Shown: in pieces, positions 1 through 6,447 of the stretch
Numbering within the stretch: position 1 is the stretch's first letter
How the letters are laid out: each line of letters begins with the position of its first letter
Source of the DNA: Chlorobium sp.
Lineage (GTDB): Bacteria > Bacteroidota > Chlorobiia > Chlorobiales > Chlorobiaceae
Assembly: GCA_028278005.1 (NCBI GenBank)
Contig: JANQFD010000064.1
Location: 1-10,740, forward strand
Direction: 5' to 3'
Length of the DNA: 10,740 nucleotides
The notes under the pieces: model-generated
What the model was told of the DNA's origin: nothing
The model's input: only the letters and a program-made list of their open reading frames with translations
Database searches by the model: none
Program-made: the position numbers and the translations under genes

Positions 1-1317
1 CTATACGCCCTTCCCGGAAAAGTTATACCGCCTCCCCTTCCATTGCGAACCTTTCCCGAATCTGACGAGGTAGTAGGAATTTGCCGCTATACCAAGCAGC
101 ATGATCTGGGAAATAACATGCAAAAGAGCATGGGTTACAGGCTGGCGAAACCTTACAGCCAGTAAAATCCTGCTCATAAGGGCAACGAAAATCTGCAGCA
201 GCGGAACCCAGAAGAGGGAGAGCGAAAACACCTGTGCTGTCAGAGCCTTGTATAAGAAAAAATACGGAAGGATATACACTGCGGTTGTCATACACAGTAA
301 AAGAGAGAGTCCAAGGGTATTATATCCAAGCCCGGCAAACAGGTTTTTGGAAAAACCCTCCCAGATCTCTCCCAGGTTACGATACATCCTGCATTGAACC
401 GCGTCAATTCCGTTATAAATCACAACGTCCCCCCCTGCTTTCTTGACCGACTTGCAGAGCCATACATCTTCGACAAGGTCGTTTTTAACCGACTGATGAC
501 CATTAATCAACCGGTACATTCGACGTGTGAACATGATAAACTGACCATTGGCAAAACAGAAGGCGGTCGACGCATTGGTGGTGATCAGCCGTAACGGCAG
601 ATAGCAGAACAGAACAAAGTACATCAGCGGTACGACGAGCTTCTCCCAGAATGACTCCATCTCCTGCCGGGGTGTCAGGGAAAGCATATCACCCCCGTTT
701 TGCCGGAGAGCCGCGACAGATCGACCGATACTTCCAGGCATGTGAACGGTATCGGCATCGGTAAAGAGCAGTATCTCCCCTTTTGCTTCCCTGCCGAGCT
801 GATCGCATGCCCATGCTTTTCCATGCCACCCTTCGGGCAGAGGCTTGCCCTGCATAATTCTCATCCTTCCCTCCGGAACTTCTACGGCGTGTTTCTTCAG
901 GATCTCACCTGTTCGGTCGGTTGAACCGTCGTTCAGAACAACCAGTTCGAAACGATCATAATCCTGCGAAAGCAAGGATGCAACACAACGTCCGATGTTA
1001 CGTTCCTCGTTTCTTGCCGGTATCAGCACCGAAACAAAAGGAGAATCGCCCACGGGGAGCTTCTCCGGAAGGCTTCGAAATTCTTTCAGATTCAGGATCA
1101 GAATAACAAGAAAGACAAGAAGGGAGCAAAGGATGATGAGCTGATAGAAGAGCATCGACATGAGTAGTGACAAGTAACGAGTAACAAGTGACAAGAGACT
1201 GAACGATCTCACGGATGAAACCGGCACGAATGTGTATCGCTCTTGAACTGCTAAACAGAATATACCGAAGGATTTTCTTATGGGTATTGCAGAACTATAA
1301 ACGTCCGCATTGTGCAC
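1..1317 (-). CDS. cruC: Family 2 glycosyltransferase, probable chlorobactene glucosyltransferase CruC; start uncertain
   Basis: Membrane-bound GT-A glycosyltransferase. In the 438-residue reading from GTG at 1317, a hydrophobic segment covers about 55-77. The nucleotide-binding start follows (SVLIPARNE, 96-104), then VLNDGSTD (127-134) and a metal-binding TDADT (186-190). A putative catalytic ED is at 283-284, and QCRMYRN (309-315) stands where related enzymes have QxxRW. Several hydrophobic segments follow (about 229-247, 333-353, 366-389, 396-413), as in carotenoid glycosyltransferases of the CrtQ/CruC type. CruC adds glucose to chlorobactene in green sulfur bacteria; the assignment rests on family type plus proximity to bchK. 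The GTG has GGAGG four bases upstream. ATG at 1161 or 1155 would remove 52-54 residues encoded partly by a 7-base repeat and leave about 384 residues beginning at the membrane segment. I favour the shorter protein on family grounds, although those ATGs lack a ribosome site. The gene is 109-271 bases from hisG. It could be another lipid glycosyltransferase. Confidence 0.72.
   Translation of the reverse strand: MHNADVYSSAIPIRKSFGIFCLAVQERYTFVPVSSVRSFSLLSLVTRYLSLLMSMLFYQLIILCSLLVFLVILILNLKEFRSLPEKLPVGDSPFVSVLIPARNEERNIGRCVASLLSQDYDRFELVVLNDGSTDRTGEILKKHAVEVPEGRMRIMQGKPLPEGWHGKAWACDQLGREAKGEILLFTDADTVHMPGSIGRSVAALRQNGGDMLSLTPRQEMESFWEKLVVPLMYFVLFCYLPLRLITTNASTAFCFANGQFIMFTRRMYRLINGHQSVKNDLVEDVWLCKSVKKAGGDVVIYNGIDAVQCRMYRNLGEIWEGFSKNLFAGLGYNTLGLSLLLCMTTAVYILPYFFLYKALTAQVFSLSLFWVPLLQIFVALMSRILLAVRFRQPVTHALLHVISQIMLLGIAANSYYLVRFGKGSQWKGRRYNFSGKGV
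1164..1198. repeat. Five-unit 7-base tandem repeat at the glycosyltransferase start
   Basis: On the plus strand the units are GTAGTGA, CAAGTAA, CGAGTAA, CAAGTGA and CAAGAGA, a degenerate heptad with consensus C(A/G)AGT(A/G)A. Read on the minus strand, the array ends two bases before the ATG at 1161 and contains no stop in the glycosyltransferase frame, where it encodes a stretch rich in Leu, Ser and Thr. Similar GTAAC/GTGAC heptad arrays are, from memory, common intergenic repeats in several bacterial groups. That favours an intergenic position and the shorter protein start. Confidence 0.8.
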
Positions 1318-1426
1318 CCTGCCTCCAGGCCTAACAAGACCGGGGACCTTTATTAATTGTTATGAGGATTTCGAGCACTGACCAACACAGTTATCGAGAT
1401 GCGTAATAAAGAAATAGAGGTTCCCC
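1199..1426. other. Spacer between hisG and the glycosyltransferase body
   Basis: If the glycosyltransferase starts at 1161 or 1155, this stretch is non-coding, apart from the hisG-end hairpin and the adjoining heptad repeat. If it starts at GTG 1317, the part below 1317 is coding. The minus strand holds a GGAGG just ahead of that GTG and a very weak promoter-like pair (TTGGTC, 17 bases, TAACAA, about 1353-1381). I see no RNA gene or other coding region in it. Confidence 0.4.
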
Positions 1427-1429
1427 CTA
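1404..1429 (-). terminator. Possible weak intrinsic terminator overlapping the hisG stop
   Basis: On the minus strand TAGGGG-GAA-CCTCTA (1429 down to 1415) can fold into a 6-bp stem with one G-U pair and a 3-base loop. It is followed directly by the T-rich TTTCTTTATTA. The left arm includes the hisG TAG stop codon. The stem is short, so termination may be partial and allow read-through into the glycosyltransferase. Confidence 0.35.
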
Positions 1430-2311
1430 ATCGATGAGCTTGCTTATATCATACTCGAATATACCCTCTGCGCCGGCACGTTTCAGGTCGGGGATAACCG
1501 AACGAACAACCTTTTCATCAACAATAACCTCAAGCGCAACCCAGTTCTCGTCGGCAAGATGCGAGACCGTAGGCTGGCGAAGTGCCGGAATAAGTTCAGT
1601 GATTTTTTCAAGTGAAACTTTGGGAGCGTTCATTTTCAGCCCAACTTTGCCCTGGGCGTTAATCGCACCCTGCAGAAGCATCGCCATGTTTTCGATTTTC
1701 TCCCTTTTCCAGGGATCTTTCCACGACTCTTTGTTGGCAATCAGTTTTGTATTTGACTTCAAGAGCTCATCGACGATTCGAAGCTTGTTGGCACGGAGCG
1801 AGCTGCCGGTTTCGGTCACCTCGACAATCGCATCGGCAAGTTCCGGCGGTTTAACCTCGGTAGCTCCCCAGCTGAATTCCACATGAGCCTCGATCCCGTG
1901 TTCCGCCAGATACTTTTTCGTGATATTGACAACCTCTGTAGCAATATGCTTGCCTTCAAGGTCTTTGATGGATTGTATCTCAGAGCTCTCCGGAACAGCA
2001 AGCACCCAGCGTACAGGACGCATGGAAGCTTTCGAGTAAACAAGATCGGAAACCTCTACAACCTCTGCACCGGTTTCGATGATCCAGTCTTTGCCGGTCA
2101 GCCCGACATCAAAAGCACCAAGTTCCACATAGTGAGCCATCTCCTGTGCACGAATCAGAATAGCTTCAAGCTCATCGTCATCTATCGAGGGAAAGTAGGA
2201 ACGGCTTTTTACGGAAAAATGAAATCCCGCTTTTGCAAACAGATCAAGGGTAGAATCCTGTAAACTTCCTTTGGGTAAACCTAATTTCAAGATCTTTTCT
2301 GTTGAATCCAT
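1427..2311 (-). CDS. hisG: ATP phosphoribosyltransferase, long form (HisG)
   Basis: Catalyses the first step of histidine biosynthesis: ATP and PRPP give phosphoribosyl-ATP and pyrophosphate, in the cytoplasm. The 294 residues match the long, self-sufficient HisG, which needs no HisZ. The N-terminal GLPKGSL is at 11-17 and GLTGKDW at 70-76. The PRPP-binding loop VTETGSSLRANKL is at about 165-177, with EVVNITKKYL at 126-135. The last roughly 80 residues, with IVDEKVVRSVIPDLKRAGAEGI at 263-284, form the regulatory ACT-like domain through which histidine feeds back on long-form enzymes. The start ATG at 2311 puts GLPKGSL at the usual distance from the N terminus. The stop of the upstream metallophosphatase lies 21 bases away, so the genes are probably cotranscribed. 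No other his gene is in the window, so histidine genes appear scattered here. No leader peptide or attenuator is visible in the 21-base gap. Confidence 0.97.
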   Translation of the reverse strand: MDSTEKILKLGLPKGSLQDSTLDLFAKAGFHFSVKSRSYFPSIDDDELEAILIRAQEMAHYVELGAFDVGLTGKDWIIETGAEVVEVSDLVYSKASMRPVRWVLAVPESSEIQSIKDLEGKHIATEVVNITKKYLAEHGIEAHVEFSWGATEVKPPELADAIVEVTETGSSLRANKLRIVDELLKSNTKLIANKESWKDPWKREKIENMAMLLQGAINAQGKVGLKMNAPKVSLEKITELIPALRQPTVSHLADENWVALEVIVDEKVVRSVIPDLKRAGAEGIFEYDISKLID

Positions 2312-2332
2312 ATTGAACTTCGTCGGTTAGTA

Positions 2333-3067
2333 TTAGCTTTGTTCTCGCAGTGAAAATACACCTTTTTCAAACACTCCGTAAGGATATGTCCCGTTAATCC
2401 ATGTACCGAGGTTGATATACTCGCTCCGTGAATTGGACAAGACCTTTTGTCCAGGTATGTGGCTATGGCCGCACACAAAATAGTCAAAATCTTTCTCTCC
2501 GGTCAGTGCTTCGGCATAACCATGCAAAAAATCGGACTCGACATCCATATTCTGCCTCCCGTGTTTTCGGCTTAAACGCGAAAACATTCGCATGATGGCA
2601 ATGGCAAGATCCGGCTGAAAATTCGAGAGCAACGAAAGATTAAAGCGGTTCCGAACCAGTTTAACAAAAAGGTGATAACTGATATCGTTCCTGTCAAGCC
2701 CATCCCCATGGGTTATGATAAACTGCTTACCGCCGATAGCGACTTGCTGCATACCGTACCATGTCTGCACTCCAAGTTCCTTTCTGAAAAAGTCCCCAAG
2801 ATAAAAGTCATGGTTACCTGCATAGTAATGAACGTGAATACCATGCCTGACGAGGGTTCCCAGGAGGCAAAAAAAACGCTCGAAATACTTGGGAATGACA
2901 TGGCGGAATTCCATCCAGTAATCAAGTATGTCGCCCACCATATAAAGCGAACTCCCTTCTTCCCTGACCTGTTCGGCAAGAAGTTCCAGATGCTTCAGCT
3001 TGCTGTTTTCCTCCTGCTTTCCCTGTAATCCCAGGTGAACGTCACTGATAAAAAAGCTTTTGGACAT
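2333..3067 (-). CDS. lpxH: LpxH-like UDP-2,3-diacylglucosamine pyrophosphatase (calcineurin-like phosphoesterase)
   Basis: The 244-residue protein is close to the usual LpxH length of about 240. It carries the full metallophosphoesterase metal-site set: DVH (9-11), GDILD (45-49), GNHD (84-87), HGD (120-122) and GHSH (200-203). These match the two-metal site of LpxH, which hydrolyses UDP-2,3-diacylglucosamine to lipid X plus UMP in lipid A synthesis at the inner face of the inner membrane. The insertion between GNHD and GHSH has mixed basic and aromatic residues (VKLVRNRF, MRMFSRLSRKHGR), typical of the membrane-associated lid of LpxH. No signal peptide is present, fitting a cytoplasmic peripheral enzyme. 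It lies 25 bases after the kinase-like gene and 21 before hisG. No other lipid A gene is nearby. The fold and metal site are certain. The exact substrate is inferred, and a related pyrophosphatase with another lipid-nucleotide substrate remains possible. Confidence 0.8.
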   Translation of the reverse strand: MSKSFFISDVHLGLQGKQEENSKLKHLELLAEQVREEGSSLYMVGDILDYWMEFRHVIPKYFERFFCLLGTLVRHGIHVHYYAGNHDFYLGDFFRKELGVQTWYGMQQVAIGGKQFIITHGDGLDRNDISYHLFVKLVRNRFNLSLLSNFQPDLAIAIMRMFSRLSRKHGRQNMDVESDFLHGYAEALTGEKDFDYFVCGHSHIPGQKVLSNSRSEYINLGTWINGTYPYGVFEKGVFSLREQS

Positions 3068-3092
3068 GAAAGCATATATTCAGTGAACCAGC

Positions 3093-3806
3093 CTATAACA
3101 GGGTGGTCAAAAGTATTACCGCTGTGGGGATGATGATATTGTCAATTTCTCTTGGACTGATACCTTCGAGAACTGTTGCGATAATCGCAATGACAAGGAT
3201 GGTTGAAAAGTTGAACGCTGCGGGAACAATCAGCCAGACAAAAAACATTCCGGCAAGCAGACTACCCGCGAAAAAAGCAAGACTTCCTTCAACGGTTTTC
3301 TCGCAGAAAACCCTGTACTTCATTTTTCCGAGCTTCATACCGATGATCGGCGCAAGTCCGTCACCCCATCCGAGCACCGCCATGGCAAGCACGCCGGCAA
3401 ACTGCTTGTAATATACCGTACCGCAGATAATACCGACGATGACGAAGTAAAACGTTCCCCGTAGTAGTTCGCGCTTGTCACCGGTACGGGTCATGGTTTT
3501 GATCGCCTGGTCATCATCAGAAGCAAACAGTCCTTTTTGTATAAACAAGAGCGCCCAGACAACATAGACCGATACATTCAGGTACTGAGACCAATGCCCA
3601 TCCTGAAAAAGGGGCAGAAATATGATGACCGTACCCGCACAGATATGAGTGATCTTCCGGCTTATATCTCTCGACAGGTTGTGATTTGTCACGAGATAAT
3701 CCATCAGAGGAGGAACACTGAAGACATAGACAAAGGTCAGAAAAGCAACAAATACATTGTGCCATACAACCGGCAGGCCAAAAAAGGTTGTGTCTATAGT
3801 GCCCAT
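3093..3806 (-). CDS. Membrane CTP-dependent isoprenoid-alcohol kinase-like protein (VTE5/dolichol kinase family)
   Basis: Polytopic 237-residue protein with about six or seven hydrophobic segments and the marks of the CTP-transferase/polyprenol kinase superfamily. These are RKITH (50-54) just after the first membrane segment, GDGLAPIIG (148-156) followed by GMKLGK, EKTVEGS (169-175), and a terminal E214 with DN at 222-223. The conserved GD..A and EKT.EG loops are thought to bind the nucleotide on the cytoplasmic face. Known members include phytol kinase VTE5, plant farnesol kinase and dolichol kinase; CdsA-type cytidylyltransferases are more distant and usually longer. It starts 27 bases after the bchK stop and is probably translated from the same mRNA. 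I therefore infer a farnesol or phytol kinase that feeds or recycles the alcohol tail of (bacterio)chlorophyll. The sequence alone does not settle the substrate. Confidence 0.72.
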   Translation of the reverse strand: MGTIDTTFFGLPVVWHNVFVAFLTFVYVFSVPPLMDYLVTNHNLSRDISRKITHICAGTVIIFLPLFQDGHWSQYLNVSVYVVWALLFIQKGLFASDDDQAIKTMTRTGDKRELLRGTFYFVIVGIICGTVYYKQFAGVLAMAVLGWGDGLAPIIGMKLGKMKYRVFCEKTVEGSLAFFAGSLLAGMFFVWLIVPAAFNFSTILVIAIIATVLEGISPREIDNIIIPTAVILLTTLL

Positions 3807-3833
3807 AGCAAAGATAAATGTATGACCGGCGAA

Positions 3834-4838
3834 CTAACCGTGCATATACTTAATACCAATCGCACCCGCAGCCATGAGATTGTTGACAAGAAACAGAATA
3901 TTGTTAGCCACCTGAAACTGCAAAAACGCTTTATGTTCGGCAACGTCACTCTGACCGATGGCATTGCCGAATCCGTCCTCGACAGTCGCCTTCAAAAAGG
4001 AAATACCGCTTGATGGGTCACTGTAGAGTTTCCACTGGAAAAATATATTCATCAGCAAACCGCCAAGCATGAAAAACACGAGCGGGTAGAGGCCCCATGT
4101 GAACTCCAGCCATGCAAAAATGATAAATATCATGTCGATAATGAAAAACGACACGAGAAAGGTATTCTTGGGACCGATCATAACGGTCAGTGACTTGAGC
4201 CCGCCTTCCTTGTCGCCCTTGGCGGACTTGAAATCATTGAGAATAATCAGGGCAATCGCCATAAAGAAGTTCAACACCGCCATCCAGACTACTTCAGGCC
4301 TGATCTCACTGAACAAAGCGTTTGCCGATAACCAGGTAACAAAGCTGTAGGCAATGCCAACAGCGGGCGCAGATGTCAGGATATTTTTCTTGAGCTTGAA
4401 GGGGGGAGCCGAATAGGTATAGGCAAGAATGAGAGATATTATGATCGATGATGTAATAATCAATCCTCGTGTCCCTCCGATATACAATCCAAGGAAGACC
4501 CCTGTGCCAAGCGAGAGCACAAAAACAACGACACTGTTCCACCACGCCTCTTTTTCGCTTAATCGCCCTGAAGGAATCGGCCTTGTCGGTTCGTTGACCC
4601 TGTCAAGGTCGAGATCGAATATATCGTTGATAGACTGGCTGAATCCCGTCCCGAGCGGTCCGAACATCAGAAAGACCGACAGCAGGAGAAGATAGTCATG
4701 GAGCGTAGGCTGCATGGCGCCGGAAGCCATAACCCCCCCTGCTAAACATGGAAAAACGCTGATCCAGGTAACAGGATCAAGAATCTCGAGATGTGCCCTG
4801 ACTTTATCGGTAAAACTTAGATTGGCGGTAACTGACAT
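3834..4838 (-). CDS. bchK: (Bacterio)chlorophyll synthase of the UbiA family, probably bacteriochlorophyll c synthase BchK
   Basis: Integral membrane prenyltransferase of 334 residues. It joins an isoprenoid diphosphate (farnesyl diphosphate for BchK) to a bacteriochlorophyllide. The first Asp-rich motif is INDIFDLDLDRVNEPTRPIPSG (N71, D72, D75, D79, with NEPTRPIPSG typical of ChlG/BchG/BchK rather than UbiA or MenA). The second is NDFKSAKGDKEGG (D202, D209). Both bind diphosphate through Mg2+. The remainder is about eight or nine hydrophobic helices, with AYTYSAPPFKLK at 139-150. Green sulfur bacteria carry three paralogues (BchG, ChlG, BchK). I choose BchK because a CruC-like gene is nearby, as I recall for C. 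tepidum, and because no chlorophyll a or bacteriochlorophyll a gene is adjacent. The ATG at 4838 has GGGA five bases upstream. It heads a tight four-gene run, with inverted repeats and a possible promoter in front. The synthase family is near certain; the paralogue is less so. Confidence 0.88.
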   Translation of the reverse strand: MSVTANLSFTDKVRAHLEILDPVTWISVFPCLAGGVMASGAMQPTLHDYLLLLSVFLMFGPLGTGFSQSINDIFDLDLDRVNEPTRPIPSGRLSEKEAWWNSVVVFVLSLGTGVFLGLYIGGTRGLIITSSIIISLILAYTYSAPPFKLKKNILTSAPAVGIAYSFVTWLSANALFSEIRPEVVWMAVLNFFMAIALIILNDFKSAKGDKEGGLKSLTVMIGPKNTFLVSFFIIDMIFIIFAWLEFTWGLYPLVFFMLGGLLMNIFFQWKLYSDPSSGISFLKATVEDGFGNAIGQSDVAEHKAFLQFQVANNILFLVNNLMAAGAIGIKYMHG

Positions 4839-4854
4839 CGCATTCCCGGAATAG

Positions 4855-4868
4855 ACTCTCCTGAGAGT
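4855..4868. promoter_or_regulatory. ACTCTC/GAGAGT palindrome in the bchK leader
   Basis: A perfect 6-bp inverted repeat with a 2-base centre lies 17 bases upstream of the bchK ATG, just downstream of the TATAAC box. It may be a protein-binding site. As RNA it could fold as a 5-bp stem with a 4-base loop, and it contains an AGGAG placed 19 bases from the ATG, too far to be the usual ribosome site. Confidence 0.35.
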
Positions 4869-4898
4869 GTTATACGTGTAAATTCTTTATTTTAAGAA
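4869..4898 (-). promoter_or_regulatory. Possible sigma-70-type promoter of bchK
   Basis: On the minus strand the -10-like TATAAC (4874 to 4869) matches the consensus at five of six positions. It is preceded at 18 bases by a weak -35-like TTCTTA (4898 to 4893). Transcription would begin near 4862 and give a leader of about 24 bases. The -35 match is poor, so an activator may be needed or the call may be wrong. Confidence 0.3.
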
Positions 4899-4910
4899 CT
4901 TGAATTTACA
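4877..4910. promoter_or_regulatory. Inverted repeat upstream of bchK, candidate operator
   Basis: Perfect 9-bp arms TGTAAATTC (4877-4885) and GAATTTACA (4902-4910) are separated by 16 bases. A second nested pair, TTCTT (4883-4887) and AAGAA (4894-4898), lies inside. The structure straddles the proposed -35 region and spacer of the bchK promoter. That is where a dimeric repressor or activator would bind. The region is AT-rich, which raises the chance of random symmetry. Confidence 0.45.
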
Positions 4911-4923
4911 AATACACCTTGAC

Positions 4924-4943
4924 AAAAAAAAGGGCGCCGTAGA
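4924..4943 (-). terminator. GC-rich patch plus T8 after miaB, weak terminator candidate
   Basis: Directly after the miaB stop the minus strand reads GGCGCCC followed by eight T residues (4931 to 4924). The U-tract resembles the end of an intrinsic terminator, but the only clear symmetry, GGCGCC, has no loop. I therefore regard transcription termination here as possible but unproven. Confidence 0.2.
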
Positions 4944-6254
4944 TCATTCGGGATTGCCGAGCAGCGTGGCGGAGGTTGCAGATTGTATACGAACGTCAAC
5001 AAGATCACCCGGGCTGTAACCATTTCGATCGAAGACAACAACCCGGTTTGTACCGGTCCTGCCCATAAGCATTTCCCTGGAACGTTTGCTTTCCGATTCG
5101 GCAAGCACCTCATGTATGCTTCCTATTTCAGCAGCATGCAGTTCTCCGGAAATTCTGTTCTGCAGAGCAATTATCTCTTCCAGTCTTTGTTTTTTCACCT
5201 CTTCCGCAACATCATCGGGCAAGTGTTTCGCTGCGTAGGTACCCGGACGGACCGAATAACAGAACATGTAGGAAAAATCGAAACGGACCTCTTCCATCAG
5301 GCTCAACGTCTCTCGATGGTCTTCCACGGTTTCACCGCAGAAACCGGCGATAAGGTCGGTCGAGATCGTGACACCGGGAATAATGCTGCGGATCATTGCT
5401 GTTTTTTCAAGATAATCCTCCCTGCTGTGCCCCCTCTGCATCAGCTTCAGCACTCTTGTTGAACCGGACTGTACAGGCAAATGAATGGTATTGCAGATAT
5501 TATCATGAGCTGCGATAACGCGCACAAGCGATTCCGAGATATCCTTGGGATGTGATGTGGTAAACCTGATTCTTACACCCTCGGCAGCAAGACTTGCCCT
5601 CTCCAGCAGTTCGGCAAAGCCGCACCGGGCATCATCGTCGAAGTAGGAGTTGACATTCTGCCCGAGCAGTGTAACCTCCCTGTAACCCTTCTCCGCAAGC
5701 TGCCCAACCTCTTCAATCACCGATTTCATCGGCCGGCTTCTTTCCTTGCCCCTCGTAAAAGGCACGACACAAAACGCGCAACGGTTGTTGCATCCCCGCA
5801 TGATCGGCACGAAAGTACTGATAGACCCCGTGCGCACCGGCTCGATCCCTGCATATGTTTCTTCAGGGACAAAGGCAAGATTTGCTCCGCGAATACCCTG
5901 TTCTGCATTTTCTATCAGAAATGGAAGTTGCCGGTAGGTATCCGGTCCGGCAAGGAAATCAATACCATCCGTCATGCTGAACATTTTCTCCCGGTAATAC
6001 TGGGGGACACAGCCGATAATCCCCACAAGCAGGTTCGGACGCAAGCGCCTTTTCCCTTTGAGGTTATCCAGCATGTTCATGATTTTCTCAACCGCGTTCT
6101 CCCTCACGGCGCAGGTATTGAGTATGACAAGGTCGGCGCTTTCTTCGGAATCCGTCATGACATAGCCCTCGTCTTGCAGGAGAGATGAGATGATTTCCGT
6201 ATCGGCCAGGTTCATCTGGCAGCCGAAAGTACGAATGTAGACCTTTTTGTTCAT
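4944..6254 (-). CDS. miaB: tRNA-2-methylthio-N6-isopentenyladenosine-37 synthase MiaB
   Basis: Radical-SAM methylthiotransferase of 436 residues. It converts i6A37 to ms2i6A37 in tRNAs reading codons that begin with U, in the cytoplasm. The N-terminal UPF0004 domain supplies C12 (FGCQMN), C48 (NTCAVRENA) and C82 (IIGCVPQ) for the auxiliary 4Fe-4S cluster. The radical-SAM cluster cysteines are C155, C159 and C162 in GCNNRCAFC, followed by VPFTRGKERSRP, which is characteristic of MiaB rather than RimO or MtaB. The C-terminal TRAM domain occupies about 373-436 and includes MGRTGTNRVVVF. Length and residue set are normal, so the enzyme should be active. GGAG stands 13 bases before the ATG at 6254. 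The gene lies upstream of bchK with a 105-base gap holding other regulatory-looking signals, so the two are probably transcribed separately. It is divergent from the RND permease. Confidence 0.97.
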   Translation of the reverse strand: MNKKVYIRTFGCQMNLADTEIISSLLQDEGYVMTDSEESADLVILNTCAVRENAVEKIMNMLDNLKGKRRLRPNLLVGIIGCVPQYYREKMFSMTDGIDFLAGPDTYRQLPFLIENAEQGIRGANLAFVPEETYAGIEPVRTGSISTFVPIMRGCNNRCAFCVVPFTRGKERSRPMKSVIEEVGQLAEKGYREVTLLGQNVNSYFDDDARCGFAELLERASLAAEGVRIRFTTSHPKDISESLVRVIAAHDNICNTIHLPVQSGSTRVLKLMQRGHSREDYLEKTAMIRSIIPGVTISTDLIAGFCGETVEDHRETLSLMEEVRFDFSYMFCYSVRPGTYAAKHLPDDVAEEVKKQRLEEIIALQNRISGELHAAEIGSIHEVLAESESKRSREMLMGRTGTNRVVVFDRNGYSPGDLVDVRIQSATSATLLGNPE

Positions 6255-6446
6255 GGATTATACAGTGCTCCGTTCTTTTGTAGCTCTTCAGGAGGAACCC
6301 TTACTTGCCGTTAATCACAATCGCATCGAAAAAACAAATGGCGGTTCCTGTCAATACATAGTACACGGAGCCGTATATTTTTCAAAGGATTAACATAATT
6401 CTCGCTAATATTCTCATTGGGATTCGTTTAACCTAAGCCTGTCGAA
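6255..6446. other. Divergent spacer between miaB and the RND permease
   Basis: This 192-base region should contain the promoters of both directions. I could not find a convincing -35/-10 pair for either. It holds an AGGAGG on the plus strand (6290-6295) followed by a very short open frame, a small ACGG-AG-CCGT inverted repeat (6365-6374) before a T-rich run, and a dispersed-repeat-like segment next to the RND start. Confidence 0.5.
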
Positions 6447-6447
6447 G
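6431..6447 (+). repeat. Possible copy of a dispersed CCTGAGCCTGTCGAAG-type repeat
   Basis: ACCTAAGCCTGTCGAAG immediately precedes and touches the GTG start of the RND permease. It differs by about one base from the CCTGAGCCTGTCGAAG element that, from memory, recurs in many bacterial genomes between genes. Only one copy is visible in this window, so repetitiveness cannot be shown here. Confidence 0.3.

Noticed and set aside
1434..1886. 150-codon open frame on the plus strand inside hisG
   Set aside because: Antisense to hisG, Ser/Thr-rich shadow translation with no domain.
4918..4946. TTGACA on the plus strand at 4918-4923, as a promoter
   Set aside because: No -10 at the proper distance, and it would read antisense into miaB with no gene to serve.
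4983..5462. 159-codon open frame on the plus strand inside miaB
   Set aside because: It lies wholly opposite the well-supported miaB coding sequence, with no recognisable domain or ribosome site.
6255..6262. TATAAT on the minus strand two bases before the miaB ATG, as a promoter -10 box
   Set aside because: Transcription would start inside miaB, and the next Met lies after C12, which the enzyme needs. No matching -35 was seen.
6365..6380. ACGG-AG-CCGT plus T-rich run in the divergent spacer, as an intrinsic terminator
   Set aside because: A 4-bp stem with a 2-base loop is too weak, and no gene ends just upstream on the plus strand.
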